Source of the DNA: CAYGBM01 sp964348225 | Lineage (GTDB): Bacteria > Patescibacteriota > Minisyncoccia > Minisyncoccales > CG1-02-41-26 | Direction of reading: 5' to 3' | Assembly (NCBI GenBank): GCA_964348225.1 | Contig: CAYGBM010000012.1 | Span: 1 to 30,976, forward strand | DNA length: 30,976 nt | Shown: positions 1 to 8,641 of the stretch, one piece after another | Position numbering within the stretch: the stretch's first letter is position 1 | How the letters are laid out: every line of letters begins with the position of its first letter | Program-made: the position numbers and the translations under genes | The notes under the pieces: model-generated | What the model saw: the letters and a program-made list of their open reading frames with translations, nothing else | What the model was told of the DNA's origin: nothing | Databases searched by the model: none

Positions 1-2234
1 GCGCCTAAAATGCCGTACTTGCTGTTGCTTGAAGCATCATACACGTACTGCCCAGAACCATCGTCAAAGTTTAACTGTAAAACGGGTGAAGGCAGAGCAA
101 CCGCTTGCTTGCAAGCGCCATCTTCACAGCCATAGGGACAAGTGTAGCCATTACCGGTCCACATTTCTATATATTTGTCATCTTTACAGGAGTATTCTCT
201 GACATAATCAAAATTACAATAATCGGTAAGTCCCCATTCCATAAAGAGATTGTTATTTGGATTGATGCCGTAAGTAGTACCTTTCTCGTAGTAATTCCTG
301 CCGCCATCAGTATCAGTGCAGATGGGAGTGGACGTTGGTGCCTCACCAACCATTATATTAAATTTTATTTCACCAGAAACCATCTGTTCCAAATCATTGG
401 TTATAAACCTCACCATAGCAACATCGAGGCCGTCCGCAGTTAAGCCTGGTTTTTTTGTGAAGAAAAAATTAAGGGTCTTTTCTTGGTTTGGAAGTAAAGG
501 ATCAAATGAAAATCTTGCCTCGCCTCTAGCTGTTCGGCTAGAATCGTAGGTGTACATTATAGGCAAGGGATAAAACAACAAATTTGAACCGCCATCATTT
601 TTGATTCTAACAGAAACAGCTATTTCTTCTTTGCCTCTTAAATCTACATTCACTTCTTTGTCTAAAATAGTCAATACGGGCCTGCTCCCGTGTTGTGGCA
701 ATTTATCATATCGCATTTTTAAGGTCGGGTCGCCAAAAAGTATTTCGCTTTCTGGATAATAACCTTTCCAAGACTGCATCTGCGAATATGTATATGCGCC
801 CGCCAATATATTTACCATCAACTGTGGTATCCTTGAATTTGCAGACACTGGAACAGTATTTGCAGAAACAAGCAAACCGCCTTTAAAAAGGTAGCTGGCT
901 GCTATGTTATTGTAAGCAGTATGGTTTCCCGTGCTGCATGACTTCAACATTATAATGGCTGGCCCTACTTGCTCTAAATTTTCTCCAAATATGTAATAAT
1001 CATGTTTACGGGATGAACCATGGGCATTCACTAAAAGAAGCTCATAATTTTCTTTCAGGTCTTGCAGAAACTGCCTGCCCCAGTTATTAACGGAACCATC
1101 GCTATACACAAGGTTAGATGATTGATAAAGACCCGGTGTGAAAATATTTATATCTTGTAATTGACGATTCTTCAACTCTTCTATACCCGCCTCTCCCAAT
1201 AAAGAATCCTGGATATAACATAGTGTTTTTTCACTATAAGCAGAGCCCTGGCTCATCCTGTATTCGTGGTTTCTCCTGAAATAATCCTTAATTTTATCCA
1301 CATCAGACGCTCCAAGTTTTTGTTCAGGCCTCAGGCAGTCATAATACCATACTGTGTGTTGGGGATTACCATAGAAAAAGGGATTGGACGAGGTGGAATC
1401 TATGCATTTGGTATGAGGTGGTGTTATTCTTGCCATCCAAAAAGGATGTTGTTTGCGCAAAAAATTGCTGGTATAAAGACAGTCTTCCCAAGGGTCAGAA
1501 TTTGCCACGTTAAAAGCGTCTTTCGCCGCATCATAAGGACAGAGAGTATTAGAAAGCTCAGCATAAAAATTATCTGAATAAGCAGTGGTAGCTATGTAGT
1601 AAGCAGGATTATATAATTTTATAGATGGAATATTCCCAACAAACAAAACCCCTTCTAAGGATTCTATCGGGTAGCTGTAAATTTTATCTCTAACATCCTG
1701 CCAACGTGGATTTTCGGATACAGTCTCTATTCTCGTTGTAAGACTAAATTCATTCTTTAAATCAATTGCATACTGGTTCAAGCCGTCAATAATTTGGTTT
1801 TTAATATAATCATTAACAATAATCAGGACAATTTTGCTTGAGGTAGTATAGCCCAACAGATTGTCGTTTTGACAACCATAAAGCTGATTCAATTTGGTCC
1901 TGGTTAAAGAACCCACGTAGCCAGTACCAGAAGTCAAGCCCCAAGGAGTTAAAATCTCGCTGGCATACTTTTCTTGGAATTCAATGGCACCAGCTTCAAC
2001 CGTGCTGTTAAAGTAATCAGCGGCTCCATTGCCTACATAAATATTTTCCTTCTTCAAGGCGGTAATTAATGCCGTCACGTCAGGCCCTTGGTCGCCGTAT
2101 TTTAAATCTTTTTGGAAGTTATAACACCAGTTTGCTGATTCAGATACAGCGTGAATTACAATTGCGCTCATTGGAAGCGCTAAAATAAATATCGCCGCCA
2201 ATGCTGTAAAAAGATATTTTTTATTGAAGCTCAT
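1..2234 (-). CDS. Secreted C25/caspase-fold cysteine peptidase with PG-binding and LamG-like domains (3' end beyond window)
   Basis: I translated the minus strand from ATG 2234; the frame stays open to base 1 (over 740 codons). Order seen: a signal peptide (residues about 1-29, ending near SAIVIHA); a peptidoglycan_binding_1-like region (about 35-110, with LKYGDQGPDVTAL); then a gingipain/C25-like peptidase (about 115-510). The peptidase has LEGVLFVGNIPS, catalytic His405 in LLLVNAHGSS, Cys433 in MLKSCSTGNH and the LFGDPTL segment (about 499) typical of C25 ends. An Ig-like part (about 515-625) and a Cys-rich stretch follow. Near 720 the motif LNFDDGSG..VYDASSN matches the start of a LamG/concanavalin-type domain. 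His and Cys are 28 residues apart, which suits the caspase-hemoglobinase fold. The protein is probably exported and wall-associated, with the LamG-like part binding glycan or protein; its target is unknown. There is no Shine-Dalgarno site at ATG 2234. Domain calls come from motifs only. Confidence 0.8.
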   Translation of the reverse strand, partial: MSFNKKYLFTALAAIFILALPMSAIVIHAVSESANWCYNFQKDLKYGDQGPDVTALITALKKENIYVGNGAADYFNSTVEAGAIEFQEKYASEILTPWGLTSGTGYVGSLTRTKLNQLYGCQNDNLLGYTTSSKIVLIIVNDYIKNQIIDGLNQYAIDLKNEFSLTTRIETVSENPRWQDVRDKIYSYPIESLEGVLFVGNIPSIKLYNPAYYIATTAYSDNFYAELSNTLCPYDAAKDAFNVANSDPWEDCLYTSNFLRKQHPFWMARITPPHTKCIDSTSSNPFFYGNPQHTVWYYDCLRPEQKLGASDVDKIKDYFRRNHEYRMSQGSAYSEKTLCYIQDSLLGEAGIEELKNRQLQDINIFTPGLYQSSNLVYSDGSVNNWGRQFLQDLKENYELLLVNAHGSSRKHDYYIFGENLEQVGPAIIMLKSCSTGNHTAYNNIAASYLFKGGLLVSANTVPVSANSRIPQLMVNILAGAYTYSQMQSWKGYYPESEILFGDPTLKMRYDKLPQHGSRPVLTILDKEVNVDLRGKEEIAVSVRIKNDGGSNLLFYPLPIMYTYDSSRTARGEARFSFDPLLPNQEKTLNFFFTKKPGLTADGLDVAMVRFITNDLEQMVSGEIKFNIMVGEAPTSTPICTDTDGGRNYYEKGTTYGINPNNNLFMEWGLTDYCNFDYVREYSCKDDKYIEMWTGNGYTCPYGCEDGACKQAVALPSPVLQLNFDDGSGQYVYDASSNSKYGILG

Positions 2235-2243
2235 AAATAGTTC

Positions 2244-2279
2244 AAAATATAAAATATGAAGATTAAGCTTTTATATTTT
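2244..2279. terminator. AT-only inverted repeat between two minus-strand genes
   Basis: AAAATATAAAA (2244-2254) and TTTTATATTTT (2269-2279) form an 11-bp stem with a 14-nt loop. It lies after the stop of the DksA-like gene and just before the peptidase ATG, so it may end the upstream transcript. The stem has no G-C pairs, so a terminator role is only a guess. Confidence 0.35.
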
Positions 2280-2305
2280 ACATCATGTTCTTCGATTTTT
2301 AATTA

Positions 2306-2659
2306 TTACTGGCACTTAGTGCAATATCTCGCTCGGGGATAGGCTTTTAAGCGGCCCTGGGGAATTGGCTTCTTGCATTTCCCGCAGATTCCATATTTCC
2401 CCTTCTTAATTCTTGCCAAAGCAAGATTCACGTTTTTTAACTCTTCCTCCAAGGTCCTTTCCAGAGCCAAAAGAGTGCTGTATTCCTCAACCTCATCTGC
2501 TTCTTCTTCAAGGTGCCCCCCGTCAAACTCTGGCTTTATTGCATCCCACTCCCCTTTAACCTTCTTGGACTCCCGAGCAAAAGAACTTAGCTGTTTCTCT
2601 AATTTCTTTTTCTCTTCCTTGAGTTGTTTTTCCTGCTTTGCAATAAATACTTTATCCAT
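2306..2659 (-). CDS. DksA/TraR-family C4 zinc-finger protein
   Basis: Small, highly charged protein of 117 residues. The N-terminal two thirds is a predicted coiled coil rich in K and E. The C-terminus has the family's four-cysteine zinc finger: CGKC, then CTKC 17 residues later. Proteins of this family bind in the RNA polymerase secondary channel and alter initiation, often together with ppGpp. The start is chosen at ATG 2659, 4 nt after the stop of the upstream coiled-coil gene. A TTG at 2680 would add seven residues (MTKKYKS) and overlap that gene. There is no Shine-Dalgarno site at either, so translational coupling is likely. The acidic pair of the E. coli DksA coiled-coil tip (DxxDxA) is not evident; the nearest segment is EEEADEVEEYS. 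A polymerase-binding role is inferred from the family. Confidence 0.85.
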   Translation of the reverse strand: MDKVFIAKQEKQLKEEKKKLEKQLSSFARESKKVKGEWDAIKPEFDGGHLEEEADEVEEYSTLLALERTLEEELKNVNLALARIKKGKYGICGKCKKPIPQGRLKAYPRARYCTKCQ

Positions 2660-2663
2660 ACTT

Positions 2664-5429
2664 TTATATTTTTTGGTCAATCAAAGAAAGTATACTCTCC
2701 TCTGATGTTGTGAAAAAAAGCAAATCTTCAAATAAGGCATAGCAAATCTCAAGCTCGTTTACTGAAGAATCAAGACACCTAAGTTCCACTCCTTTCTCGG
2801 TTGATGCGGCAAACGCATCGGCAAAAATTAGCTCTTCTTCAGTTAACCGCAAAAACAGGGAAGAAAAATCTTCAGCTAAGCTTTTCTCCCAGTCTTCCAT
2901 TAAAGCCTGGAAAGTAGCGCTTTCTTTAACCTCAACAGCGAATCCCGCCCGAGGACCATCCCTTGAAGAATAGATAAACAATGTCCCTGGGGGCTCTATA
3001 TTTTCTGAAAATTCTGCTCTAACCTCAGCCCCCAAGCTCTCCAAGAACCTACTGACATCCATCACCTCTTTTGTTTCAACGTCCCTGAACACAATCCGTG
3101 AAAAAGTACCCTCTCTCTCTTTTTCCCGCAGAGCCTGAGAAAATAAATTTGGAACCTGAAGAGAATCGGAAAACTCTAATATTTTGCTTTCTCTAACCTC
3201 AATCAAGGAAGAAGGCGTTGTTTCCACCTCTGGTGGTGTTTCTTCCTCTATTGGCTCTTCCTCGGGTGTTATTCCTTCATTCTCAGATTCTGGAATGAAG
3301 GGGGGCTTTTCACGAAGGATAAAGGTAGTCAGAATCAGATAAGAGCCGAACAGAATCCCTGCCAGCAAAAGTAACACCAGAATTCTTACCACAATCTTCT
3401 CCAATAAAGGAGGTTCTTTAACCACTGGTCGGAAAACAACCTCCTTTCTTGCTGCTCTTTCTTTGGCTTTCAAAGGCAATACCTCTCTGCCCTCCACCCT
3501 TGCTAAAAACCTTTCCCTCTCTGCTTTTTCTTTGGGAGAAATCCTTGTTAGCTTCTGGATAAGAGCCTCTTTCGAAAGCGGCCCCTTCAGTGTTACAGCT
3601 TCCTTTGCTTTAGCTTCCTCTGCTTTTTCTTGAATCTGCTTAATCTTTTGTTCTAACTCTTCCTCTTGGGCTTTTCGACGAATCTCTGCGGTAACACCCT
3701 CTTCCTCTCTTCTTGTGGTTGCTGCCAACTCTCTGGCTTTCCTCTTAGCCTCCTCTGCCTCTCTTGCTTCTTCCTTTCTTCTGGCAGCCTCCTCTGTTAT
3801 GACAACCTCTCTCACTTCCTTCAGGGGTACTTCCTCCAACAGCTCTTTTTGCTCCGCAATCATCCTTGACCCTTCTTTAAACCCATGCTCTAACAAAATC
3901 TCTATCTCCTTTATTCTCTTTCTAATCTTGTTGATGGGCTCTAAAACCTCTTGATTTTTCTTCTCAAATTCTGCTATTTTCTCTTTCAGCTCCTGTTGTT
4001 TGCTTTCCAGACTCCACCTCTCTTTTTCCACTTCCTTGCGTCTGTCTTCAAGCTGCCATCTTTCAGCTGCTATGGCTTTTTCTTCTTTCGGGGTGGGGGC
4101 GGCCCTTTCTCTTCCCTCAAGGCTTCTTTCTTTCTCCTCTACCTCTTTTTCTTTCTGCAAAACAACCGAGAGTTTTCTTGTTAAATCTTGGAAGCTACGT
4201 TGAAGTGCCTTTCTCTCCTCTAACAAACTCTCTTGTTGCACCTCAAATGTTTTAACCTCCTCTTCTAACCTGTCTTTTTCCTCCCTTAGCTCTATCTTTT
4301 TTAACAATTCAGCAATCTCTTCTCTTCTCCGTTTCAGTTTCTCTTCTTCTGCTTGCAAAAGGGCTAATTTTTCATCTACCTCTTTTATTTGCTTATTCTT
4401 CCTGCCGAGCCTCTCGTCTATTTCCCACTTCTGTGTTTCTATCTCCTTTCTTCTCTTCTCTATCAACCATCTTTTTTTCTCTATCTGATGTTTTTCTTTG
4501 GGGTCTCTTGCTTCCGCTTCCTTCGCTTCAATTTCTTCTTTTTCAGCTTCAATCTTGTCTTTCTTCTCTAAAATAGAAGCCATCTCTCTCGCGGTTTCCT
4601 CTTTTTCTTGCTCAAATTGTTCTTTATCTAACTCTAAGGGTCTTTTTCTTTCAGAGAAGGTCAGCAGCCTTTCTTCTATTTCGTCCTTCTCCCTCTCAAG
4701 GTTATACTTTGTCATTTCTCTTTTTCTCTTGCGCTCTTCCACCACCCTTATTCTCCTTTCTTCCTCCTCTCTTCTCTCTCTTTCTCTTCTTTTCGCTTCT
4801 TCCTCAGCCCTCATTTTCGCCCTTGCCCTTCTTCTAATCTCAGCCTCCTTGCGTCTTTTTTCTTCTTCGACTAAAGCTTGTTCCTTTATCTCCCTAACTC
4901 TTTTTCTCTCTTTTATCTTCGCTAACTCTCTTTCCTTTTCTCTCTCTTCCTCTCTTCTTCTTTCTTCTTCTCCAATCCTCCTTATTTCTTCTTTTCTTCT
5001 TGCCTCTTCTTCTGATTCTCTTGCTTTCTCTTCTTCTCTGACTGCTTTCTCTTCTGCCTTTTTTACTACTTTTTCCTTTCTTCTCTCTTCAGCCATCCTT
5101 CTTTCCTCCTCTTCTATCTTTTTTCTTTGCTCCTTTAATCTCTGTTTCGCTTCTTTTTCTTTTAACTTTTCTTCTTCTTTTCTTCTTTTTTCTTCCTCTC
5201 GTTTTCTCTTAGCTTCTTCTCTTTTAGCCTTCTCCTTCTCTTGCTTTCTTATCTCTTTTCGAACTTTTTTCATCTTCCTCTTTTCTCTTTTTCTTTCCAC
5301 CTTGCCTAATCCTCGAAGCCGCCTTAAATCATCCTCCATTGTCAAAATTACACCCTGTTCTAAAAGCTCAAAAATTGGCTCTTTTTTATTCCTTGCCCTT
5401 TGTTTGGTTTTAGTGTCTGTTTCTGCCAT
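2664..5429 (-). CDS. Very long K/E/R-rich coiled-coil protein with one membrane helix and an outer domain
   Basis: I do not recognise a named family. The protein has 921 residues. Residues about 40-670 are almost entirely charged, with runs of E, K, R and A and frequent REEE, KRKEE and EKRR patterns. That predicts a continuous alpha-helical coiled coil, up to about 90 nm if fully extended (estimated as 0.15 nm per residue). A hydrophobic segment at about 676-703 (ILVLLLLAGILFGSYLILTTF) should cross the membrane. After an acidic Pro/Glu linker, about 190 residues form an ordinary mixed domain (IVFRDVETKEVMDVSRFLESLG onward in type), presumably outside the cell. By the positive-inside rule the coil is cytoplasmic. 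It lies between pnp (55 nt upstream) and the DksA-like gene (4 nt downstream), so it may share their transcript. The antisense frame is also open for over 300 codons, an effect of the biased codons. Confidence 0.8.
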   Translation of the reverse strand: MAETDTKTKQRARNKKEPIFELLEQGVILTMEDDLRRLRGLGKVERKREKRKMKKVRKEIRKQEKEKAKREEAKRKREEEKRRKEEEKLKEKEAKQRLKEQRKKIEEEERRMAEERRKEKVVKKAEEKAVREEEKARESEEEARRKEEIRRIGEEERRREEEREKERELAKIKERKRVREIKEQALVEEEKRRKEAEIRRRARAKMRAEEEAKRRERERREEEERRIRVVEERKRKREMTKYNLEREKDEIEERLLTFSERKRPLELDKEQFEQEKEETAREMASILEKKDKIEAEKEEIEAKEAEARDPKEKHQIEKKRWLIEKRRKEIETQKWEIDERLGRKNKQIKEVDEKLALLQAEEEKLKRRREEIAELLKKIELREEKDRLEEEVKTFEVQQESLLEERKALQRSFQDLTRKLSVVLQKEKEVEEKERSLEGRERAAPTPKEEKAIAAERWQLEDRRKEVEKERWSLESKQQELKEKIAEFEKKNQEVLEPINKIRKRIKEIEILLEHGFKEGSRMIAEQKELLEEVPLKEVREVVITEEAARRKEEAREAEEAKRKARELAATTRREEEGVTAEIRRKAQEEELEQKIKQIQEKAEEAKAKEAVTLKGPLSKEALIQKLTRISPKEKAERERFLARVEGREVLPLKAKERAARKEVVFRPVVKEPPLLEKIVVRILVLLLLAGILFGSYLILTTFILREKPPFIPESENEGITPEEEPIEEETPPEVETTPSSLIEVRESKILEFSDSLQVPNLFSQALREKEREGTFSRIVFRDVETKEVMDVSRFLESLGAEVRAEFSENIEPPGTLFIYSSRDGPRAGFAVEVKESATFQALMEDWEKSLAEDFSSLFLRLTEEELIFADAFAASTEKGVELRCLDSSVNELEICYALFEDLLFFTTSEESILSLIDQKI

Positions 5430-5484
5430 AAAGTTGCCAAACCAACGAAGCGCACGAGCCTCCTAAACCTTGAGTAATCAGTAT

Positions 5485-7659
5485 CTAAGAGGCCCCACCT
5501 GGCTTAGCAGCTTTGTTTTTCATCTTTGGCTTAAAGCCCGCGTCTTTTGCTGAAAGATTAATGCGGCCTTGAACATCTATATTAATTATTTTAACAGGAA
5601 TTATATCGCCCACCTTAACCACGTCTTGAATCTTCTCAATTCTAAAGGGCGCAAACTGAGATATATGCACCAACCCTTCTTGTCCTGGAGCTACCTCAAC
5701 CATTGCACCAAAATCCAGAATCCTTGTTACTTTTGCCTGAAAAACCTCTCCCACCTTAAATTCCCGAGCAAGGTTTTTTATCCAGGCAACCGCTTTTTGG
5801 GCAGCTTCGGCTTTCTCAGCAGTAACAAAAACCTTGCCAGAGTCCTCAATGTCAATAGAAACACCGCACTCATCAATGATTTCGTTTATAACCTTACCAC
5901 CCGTGCCAATAACTGCTCCGATTTTCTCAGGATTAATTTGCAAAGTATAAACACGGGGGGCAAAAACAGAAAGCTCTTTTCTGGGCTTAGATATTTTCTT
6001 TTTCATCTCAGACAAAATGCTCATTCTTGCTTTCTTAGCTTTTTCCAGGCCTCCTTTCAAAATCTCCCTTGTAATACCAAGGCTTTTAACGTCCATCTGC
6101 ATCACCGTAATGCCTTTTTCAGTGCCTGCCACCTTAAAGTCCATCTCACCATGATGGTCTTCAGGCCCTTGAATATCAGTAAGAAACTTAATTTTCTTTC
6201 CAGAATCATCGGTTATCAAACCAACAGCAATACCGGCTGCTGGCCTTGTAAGGGGCACGCCAGCATCCATTAAAGCCAAGCTGGCTGCTGAGACAGCGCC
6301 CATGCTCGTTGAGCCATTAGAGCTCAAAACCTCAGACACCACCCTTATTGTATAAGGAAAATCTTCAATGCTTGGGATTAAAGGTAAAAGGGCTTTTTCA
6401 GCCAGCATACCATGCCCAATCTCTCTTCTCTTGGGCGACCCCAATCTTTTCACCTCTCCTGAGCAATAGGGTGGAAAGTTATAATGGTGCAAGAAACGTT
6501 TCTTGCCCGAAATCTCCATTCCCTCCAAAAGCTGCTGGTCGCCGGGCGCCCCTAGGGTCAAAATAGATAAGACCCTGGTCAGCCCTCTGACAAAAACGCC
6601 AGATCCGTGGGTCCTGGGCACAATGCCTACATCACAGCCAATTTCTCTAAACTCATCCAGCTTTCTGCCATCAGGCCTTTTTTCCTTTTCCAAAATATTC
6701 TCTTTAACCATTTTCTCTGTCTCCTCAAGAAAAATAGTCCTCACCCGTGAAGCCCCGGCTTCACCAATCTCCTCTCTAAAATCCTCTAGAATTTTATCTT
6801 CCAGCCCCAGCCATGCGCGATGTCTCTCTAATTTGTCTTTTTGGTAAAAAGCTTTCTCAAGGTCCTTGGCCAAAGCTTTTCTGATTTTCTTCTCAAGAGC
6901 TGGCTCAAGTTTTACTGGCTCTGGCACTGACGTTTTCTCTTTGCCGTGTTTCTTAATAATCTCTTTTTGCAAATCAATTGTCTCTCTTATATATAGTTTA
7001 GCAAAATCATAGGCTTTAACAATCACCTCTTCTGACACCTCTTCAGCCCCAGCTTCAATCATATTCACAAAAATATCTCCCTGCTCTCCTGCCCTTCCAC
7101 TTTTAGCTGAAGATTCAATCCCAGCGAAAACCAAGTCTAAATCGCCCTCCTCTCTTTCTTCATAATTAGGGTTTAAAATAAGCTTTTCGCCGACTCTTCC
7201 TACCCTAACCACGCCAACCGGTCCTGGCCAAGGTATTTGAGAAAGCCCCAAGGCCAAAGAAGCGCCCAGCAATCCTAAAACAGCTGGGTCGTTCTCTCCG
7301 TCCCAGCTTAAACAAGTGGCAATCACCTGAATCTCATTGGCTATCTCCTTGGGAAACAAAGGACGAATAGCCCTGTCAATCATTCTGGATGCCAAAACCG
7401 CTTCAGTGGTGGGCCTGCCCTCTCTCCTGATAAACCGCGAACCCAGGATCTTTCCAGCAGCATAATATCTTTCAACATACTCGCAGGTTAAAGGAAAAAA
7501 GCCCATCTCCGGCCTCTCCTCCCCGAGCTGGGCCGTGGCTAAAACCGAGGTATCTCCATACCTCACCAAAGCACAGCCTGAAGCCTGCTCAGCCAACCCA
7601 TCAAGCTGAACAATCAACTCCTTATCCCCAATCTTTGTCTTGAAAATCTTGTTCTGCAT
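5485..7659 (-). CDS. pnp: Polyribonucleotide nucleotidyltransferase (PNPase)
   Basis: Phosphorolytic 3'-to-5' exoribonuclease that releases NDPs and can also add tails. The 724-residue length and domain order are standard. The first RNase PH domain includes the RREGRPTTEAVLASRMIDRAIRP segment. An all-helical linker and a second RNase PH domain follow, the latter with the catalytic EDHxGxMD motif (EDHHGEMDFKVAG). A KH domain (about 573-632) carries the GxxG loop IGTGG, and an S1 domain (about 645-712) contains GLVHISQ. The catalytic aspartates matching E. coli D486 and D492 are kept. The protein ends in a short K-rich tail. It sits in the classical rpsO-pnp order with an NYN-domain gene between them. 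No Shine-Dalgarno site is evident at ATG 7659. Confidence 0.97.
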   Translation of the reverse strand: MQNKIFKTKIGDKELIVQLDGLAEQASGCALVRYGDTSVLATAQLGEERPEMGFFPLTCEYVERYYAAGKILGSRFIRREGRPTTEAVLASRMIDRAIRPLFPKEIANEIQVIATCLSWDGENDPAVLGLLGASLALGLSQIPWPGPVGVVRVGRVGEKLILNPNYEEREEGDLDLVFAGIESSAKSGRAGEQGDIFVNMIEAGAEEVSEEVIVKAYDFAKLYIRETIDLQKEIIKKHGKEKTSVPEPVKLEPALEKKIRKALAKDLEKAFYQKDKLERHRAWLGLEDKILEDFREEIGEAGASRVRTIFLEETEKMVKENILEKEKRPDGRKLDEFREIGCDVGIVPRTHGSGVFVRGLTRVLSILTLGAPGDQQLLEGMEISGKKRFLHHYNFPPYCSGEVKRLGSPKRREIGHGMLAEKALLPLIPSIEDFPYTIRVVSEVLSSNGSTSMGAVSAASLALMDAGVPLTRPAAGIAVGLITDDSGKKIKFLTDIQGPEDHHGEMDFKVAGTEKGITVMQMDVKSLGITREILKGGLEKAKKARMSILSEMKKKISKPRKELSVFAPRVYTLQINPEKIGAVIGTGGKVINEIIDECGVSIDIEDSGKVFVTAEKAEAAQKAVAWIKNLAREFKVGEVFQAKVTRILDFGAMVEVAPGQEGLVHISQFAPFRIEKIQDVVKVGDIIPVKIINIDVQGRINLSAKDAGFKPKMKNKAAKPGGAS

Positions 7660-7688
7660 AAAGATTTAATTTCCAAATCAAAATTACC

Positions 7689-8198
7689 TTATTTTATGCG
7701 CATTAGGAATTTTTTGGGTTCTTGAGCTAAATCAAAAAATTCATCAGCCACTTCCTTTAGTTTTGAAGAAGTGGTTCTTTCAAAAGCGATTACTTCAACC
7801 CGCTTGCCTTGGGCTTTCAAATATTCAACGAGAGGGATAAAATCACCATCGCCCGAGCATAAAATAATAACATCTACTCCAGGAGCTGTTCTGACAGCGT
7901 CAATCACTATGCCAACATCCCAATCAGCTTTTTTCTGCCCGCCGTAAAACTCCTGCAAGCCCCTTACCCTTGTCTCAATGCCCAAGCTTGTTAAAGCGTC
8001 AAAAAAAGGCTTTTCCTCGCCTGTTTTTGTGCTCACCACATAAGCAAAAGCCCTGATAAGTTTTCTGCCAGCAATCGCTTTTTTTAAAACCTCTTTGAAA
8101 TTAACCCTGGCTTGAAAGAGATTTTTAGCTGAATGATAAAGATTTTGAACGTCTATTAAAATTTCAACTCTTTGTTCTTTTGGTTTTACAAACATCAT
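7689..8198 (-). CDS. NYN-domain (LabA/DUF88, PIN-like) putative ribonuclease
   Basis: 169-residue protein with the NYN/PIN-like acidic core: Asp16 in ILIDVQN, Asp94 in KADWDVGIVID, and Asp117/Asp119 in CSGDGDF. The IDxxN start and the SGDGDF motif are family hallmarks. Members are Mg-dependent RNA nucleases or RNA-processing factors. The gene lies between rpsO (6 nt away) and pnp (29 nt away) on the same strand, which supports a role in RNA turnover or ribosome-linked RNA processing. The exact substrate is unknown. Two consecutive ATG codons are present; 8198 is used, and 8195 is equally possible. Confidence 0.85.
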   Translation of the reverse strand: MMFVKPKEQRVEILIDVQNLYHSAKNLFQARVNFKEVLKKAIAGRKLIRAFAYVVSTKTGEEKPFFDALTSLGIETRVRGLQEFYGGQKKADWDVGIVIDAVRTAPGVDVIILCSGDGDFIPLVEYLKAQGKRVEVIAFERTTSSKLKEVADEFFDLAQEPKKFLMRIK

Positions 8199-8204
8199 AA
8201 AAAA

Positions 8205-8471
8205 TTATTTTTTAAATCCAACCTTTTTAATAATCGCATTATATCTTTTCTTATTTGTCTTCTCCAAATACTTCAAAAGCCTTTTTCTCTTAATCACCAT
8301 TTTCAAAAGACCCCTTCTTGAGTGATTATCCTTGGGGTGCTTTTTCAAATGCTTGAGAAGCTTCTCAATCTCTTCTGACAGCAAGGCAATCTGGACATCA
8401 GCAGAACCTGTATCTGTTTTGTGAAGCTTAAAATCTTCCGCTATTTTTTCTTTTTGTTGTTTTGTGAGCAT
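8205..8471 (-). CDS. rpsO: 30S ribosomal protein S15
   Basis: 88 residues, the usual length of S15, a primary binding protein of the 16S rRNA central domain. Conserved segments are visible: DTGSADVQIALLSEEIEKL near the N-terminus, HPKDNHSRRGLL in the middle, and KRKRLLKYLEKTNKKRY. It heads the minus-strand cluster rpsO, NYN nuclease, pnp. A TATAAT directly abuts the ATG (8472-8477), too close to serve as this gene's own -10. Transcription therefore probably comes from further upstream, perhaps through tRNA-Lys 40 nt before the start. Confidence 0.97.
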   Translation of the reverse strand: MLTKQQKEKIAEDFKLHKTDTGSADVQIALLSEEIEKLLKHLKKHPKDNHSRRGLLKMVIKRKRLLKYLEKTNKKRYNAIIKKVGFKK

Positions 8472-8510
8472 ATTATATTTTGTTAATTTTTAATTTTTAA
8501 TTTATTTTTG

Positions 8511-8583
8511 TGCCCCGCACAGGAGTCGAACCTGTAACCTTATCCTTAAGAGGGATCTGCTCTGCCAATTGAGCTAGCGAGGC
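8511..8583 (-). tRNA. tRNA-Lys (CUU)
   Basis: Cloverleaf on the minus strand: acceptor GCCTCGC/GCGGGGC, D stem GCTC/GAGC, anticodon loop CTCTTAA (anticodon CTT), T arm ACAGG-TTCGACT-CCTGT, discriminator A. The first anticodon-stem pair (G-A) is mismatched. No CCA is encoded, so the adjacent cca gene product must add it. It is directly upstream of rpsO on the same strand. Confidence 0.93.
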
Positions 8584-8584
8584 A

Positions 8585-8640
8585 AAGTAGAGTCATTGCG
8601 GGATAAACCTGCAACCTCATATTAAAATCCTGCCTAGGTT
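8585..8640 (-). other. Possible degraded tRNA remnant
   Basis: Read on the minus strand, this stretch contains GAGGTTGCAGG, then TTTATC, then CCGC, which resembles the variable loop and T arm of the intact tRNA-Lys next to it (AGGTTACAGG-TTCGACT-CCTGT). One stem pair is broken and the loop has lost TTCRA. No acceptor or D arm can be formed. It could equally be coincidence. Confidence 0.2.
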
Positions 8641-8641
8641 A

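Noticed and set aside
4498..5466. 322-codon open frame on the plus strand
   Set aside because: It is the antisense shadow of the K/E/R-rich coiled-coil gene; the product is only Ser, Leu and Phe.
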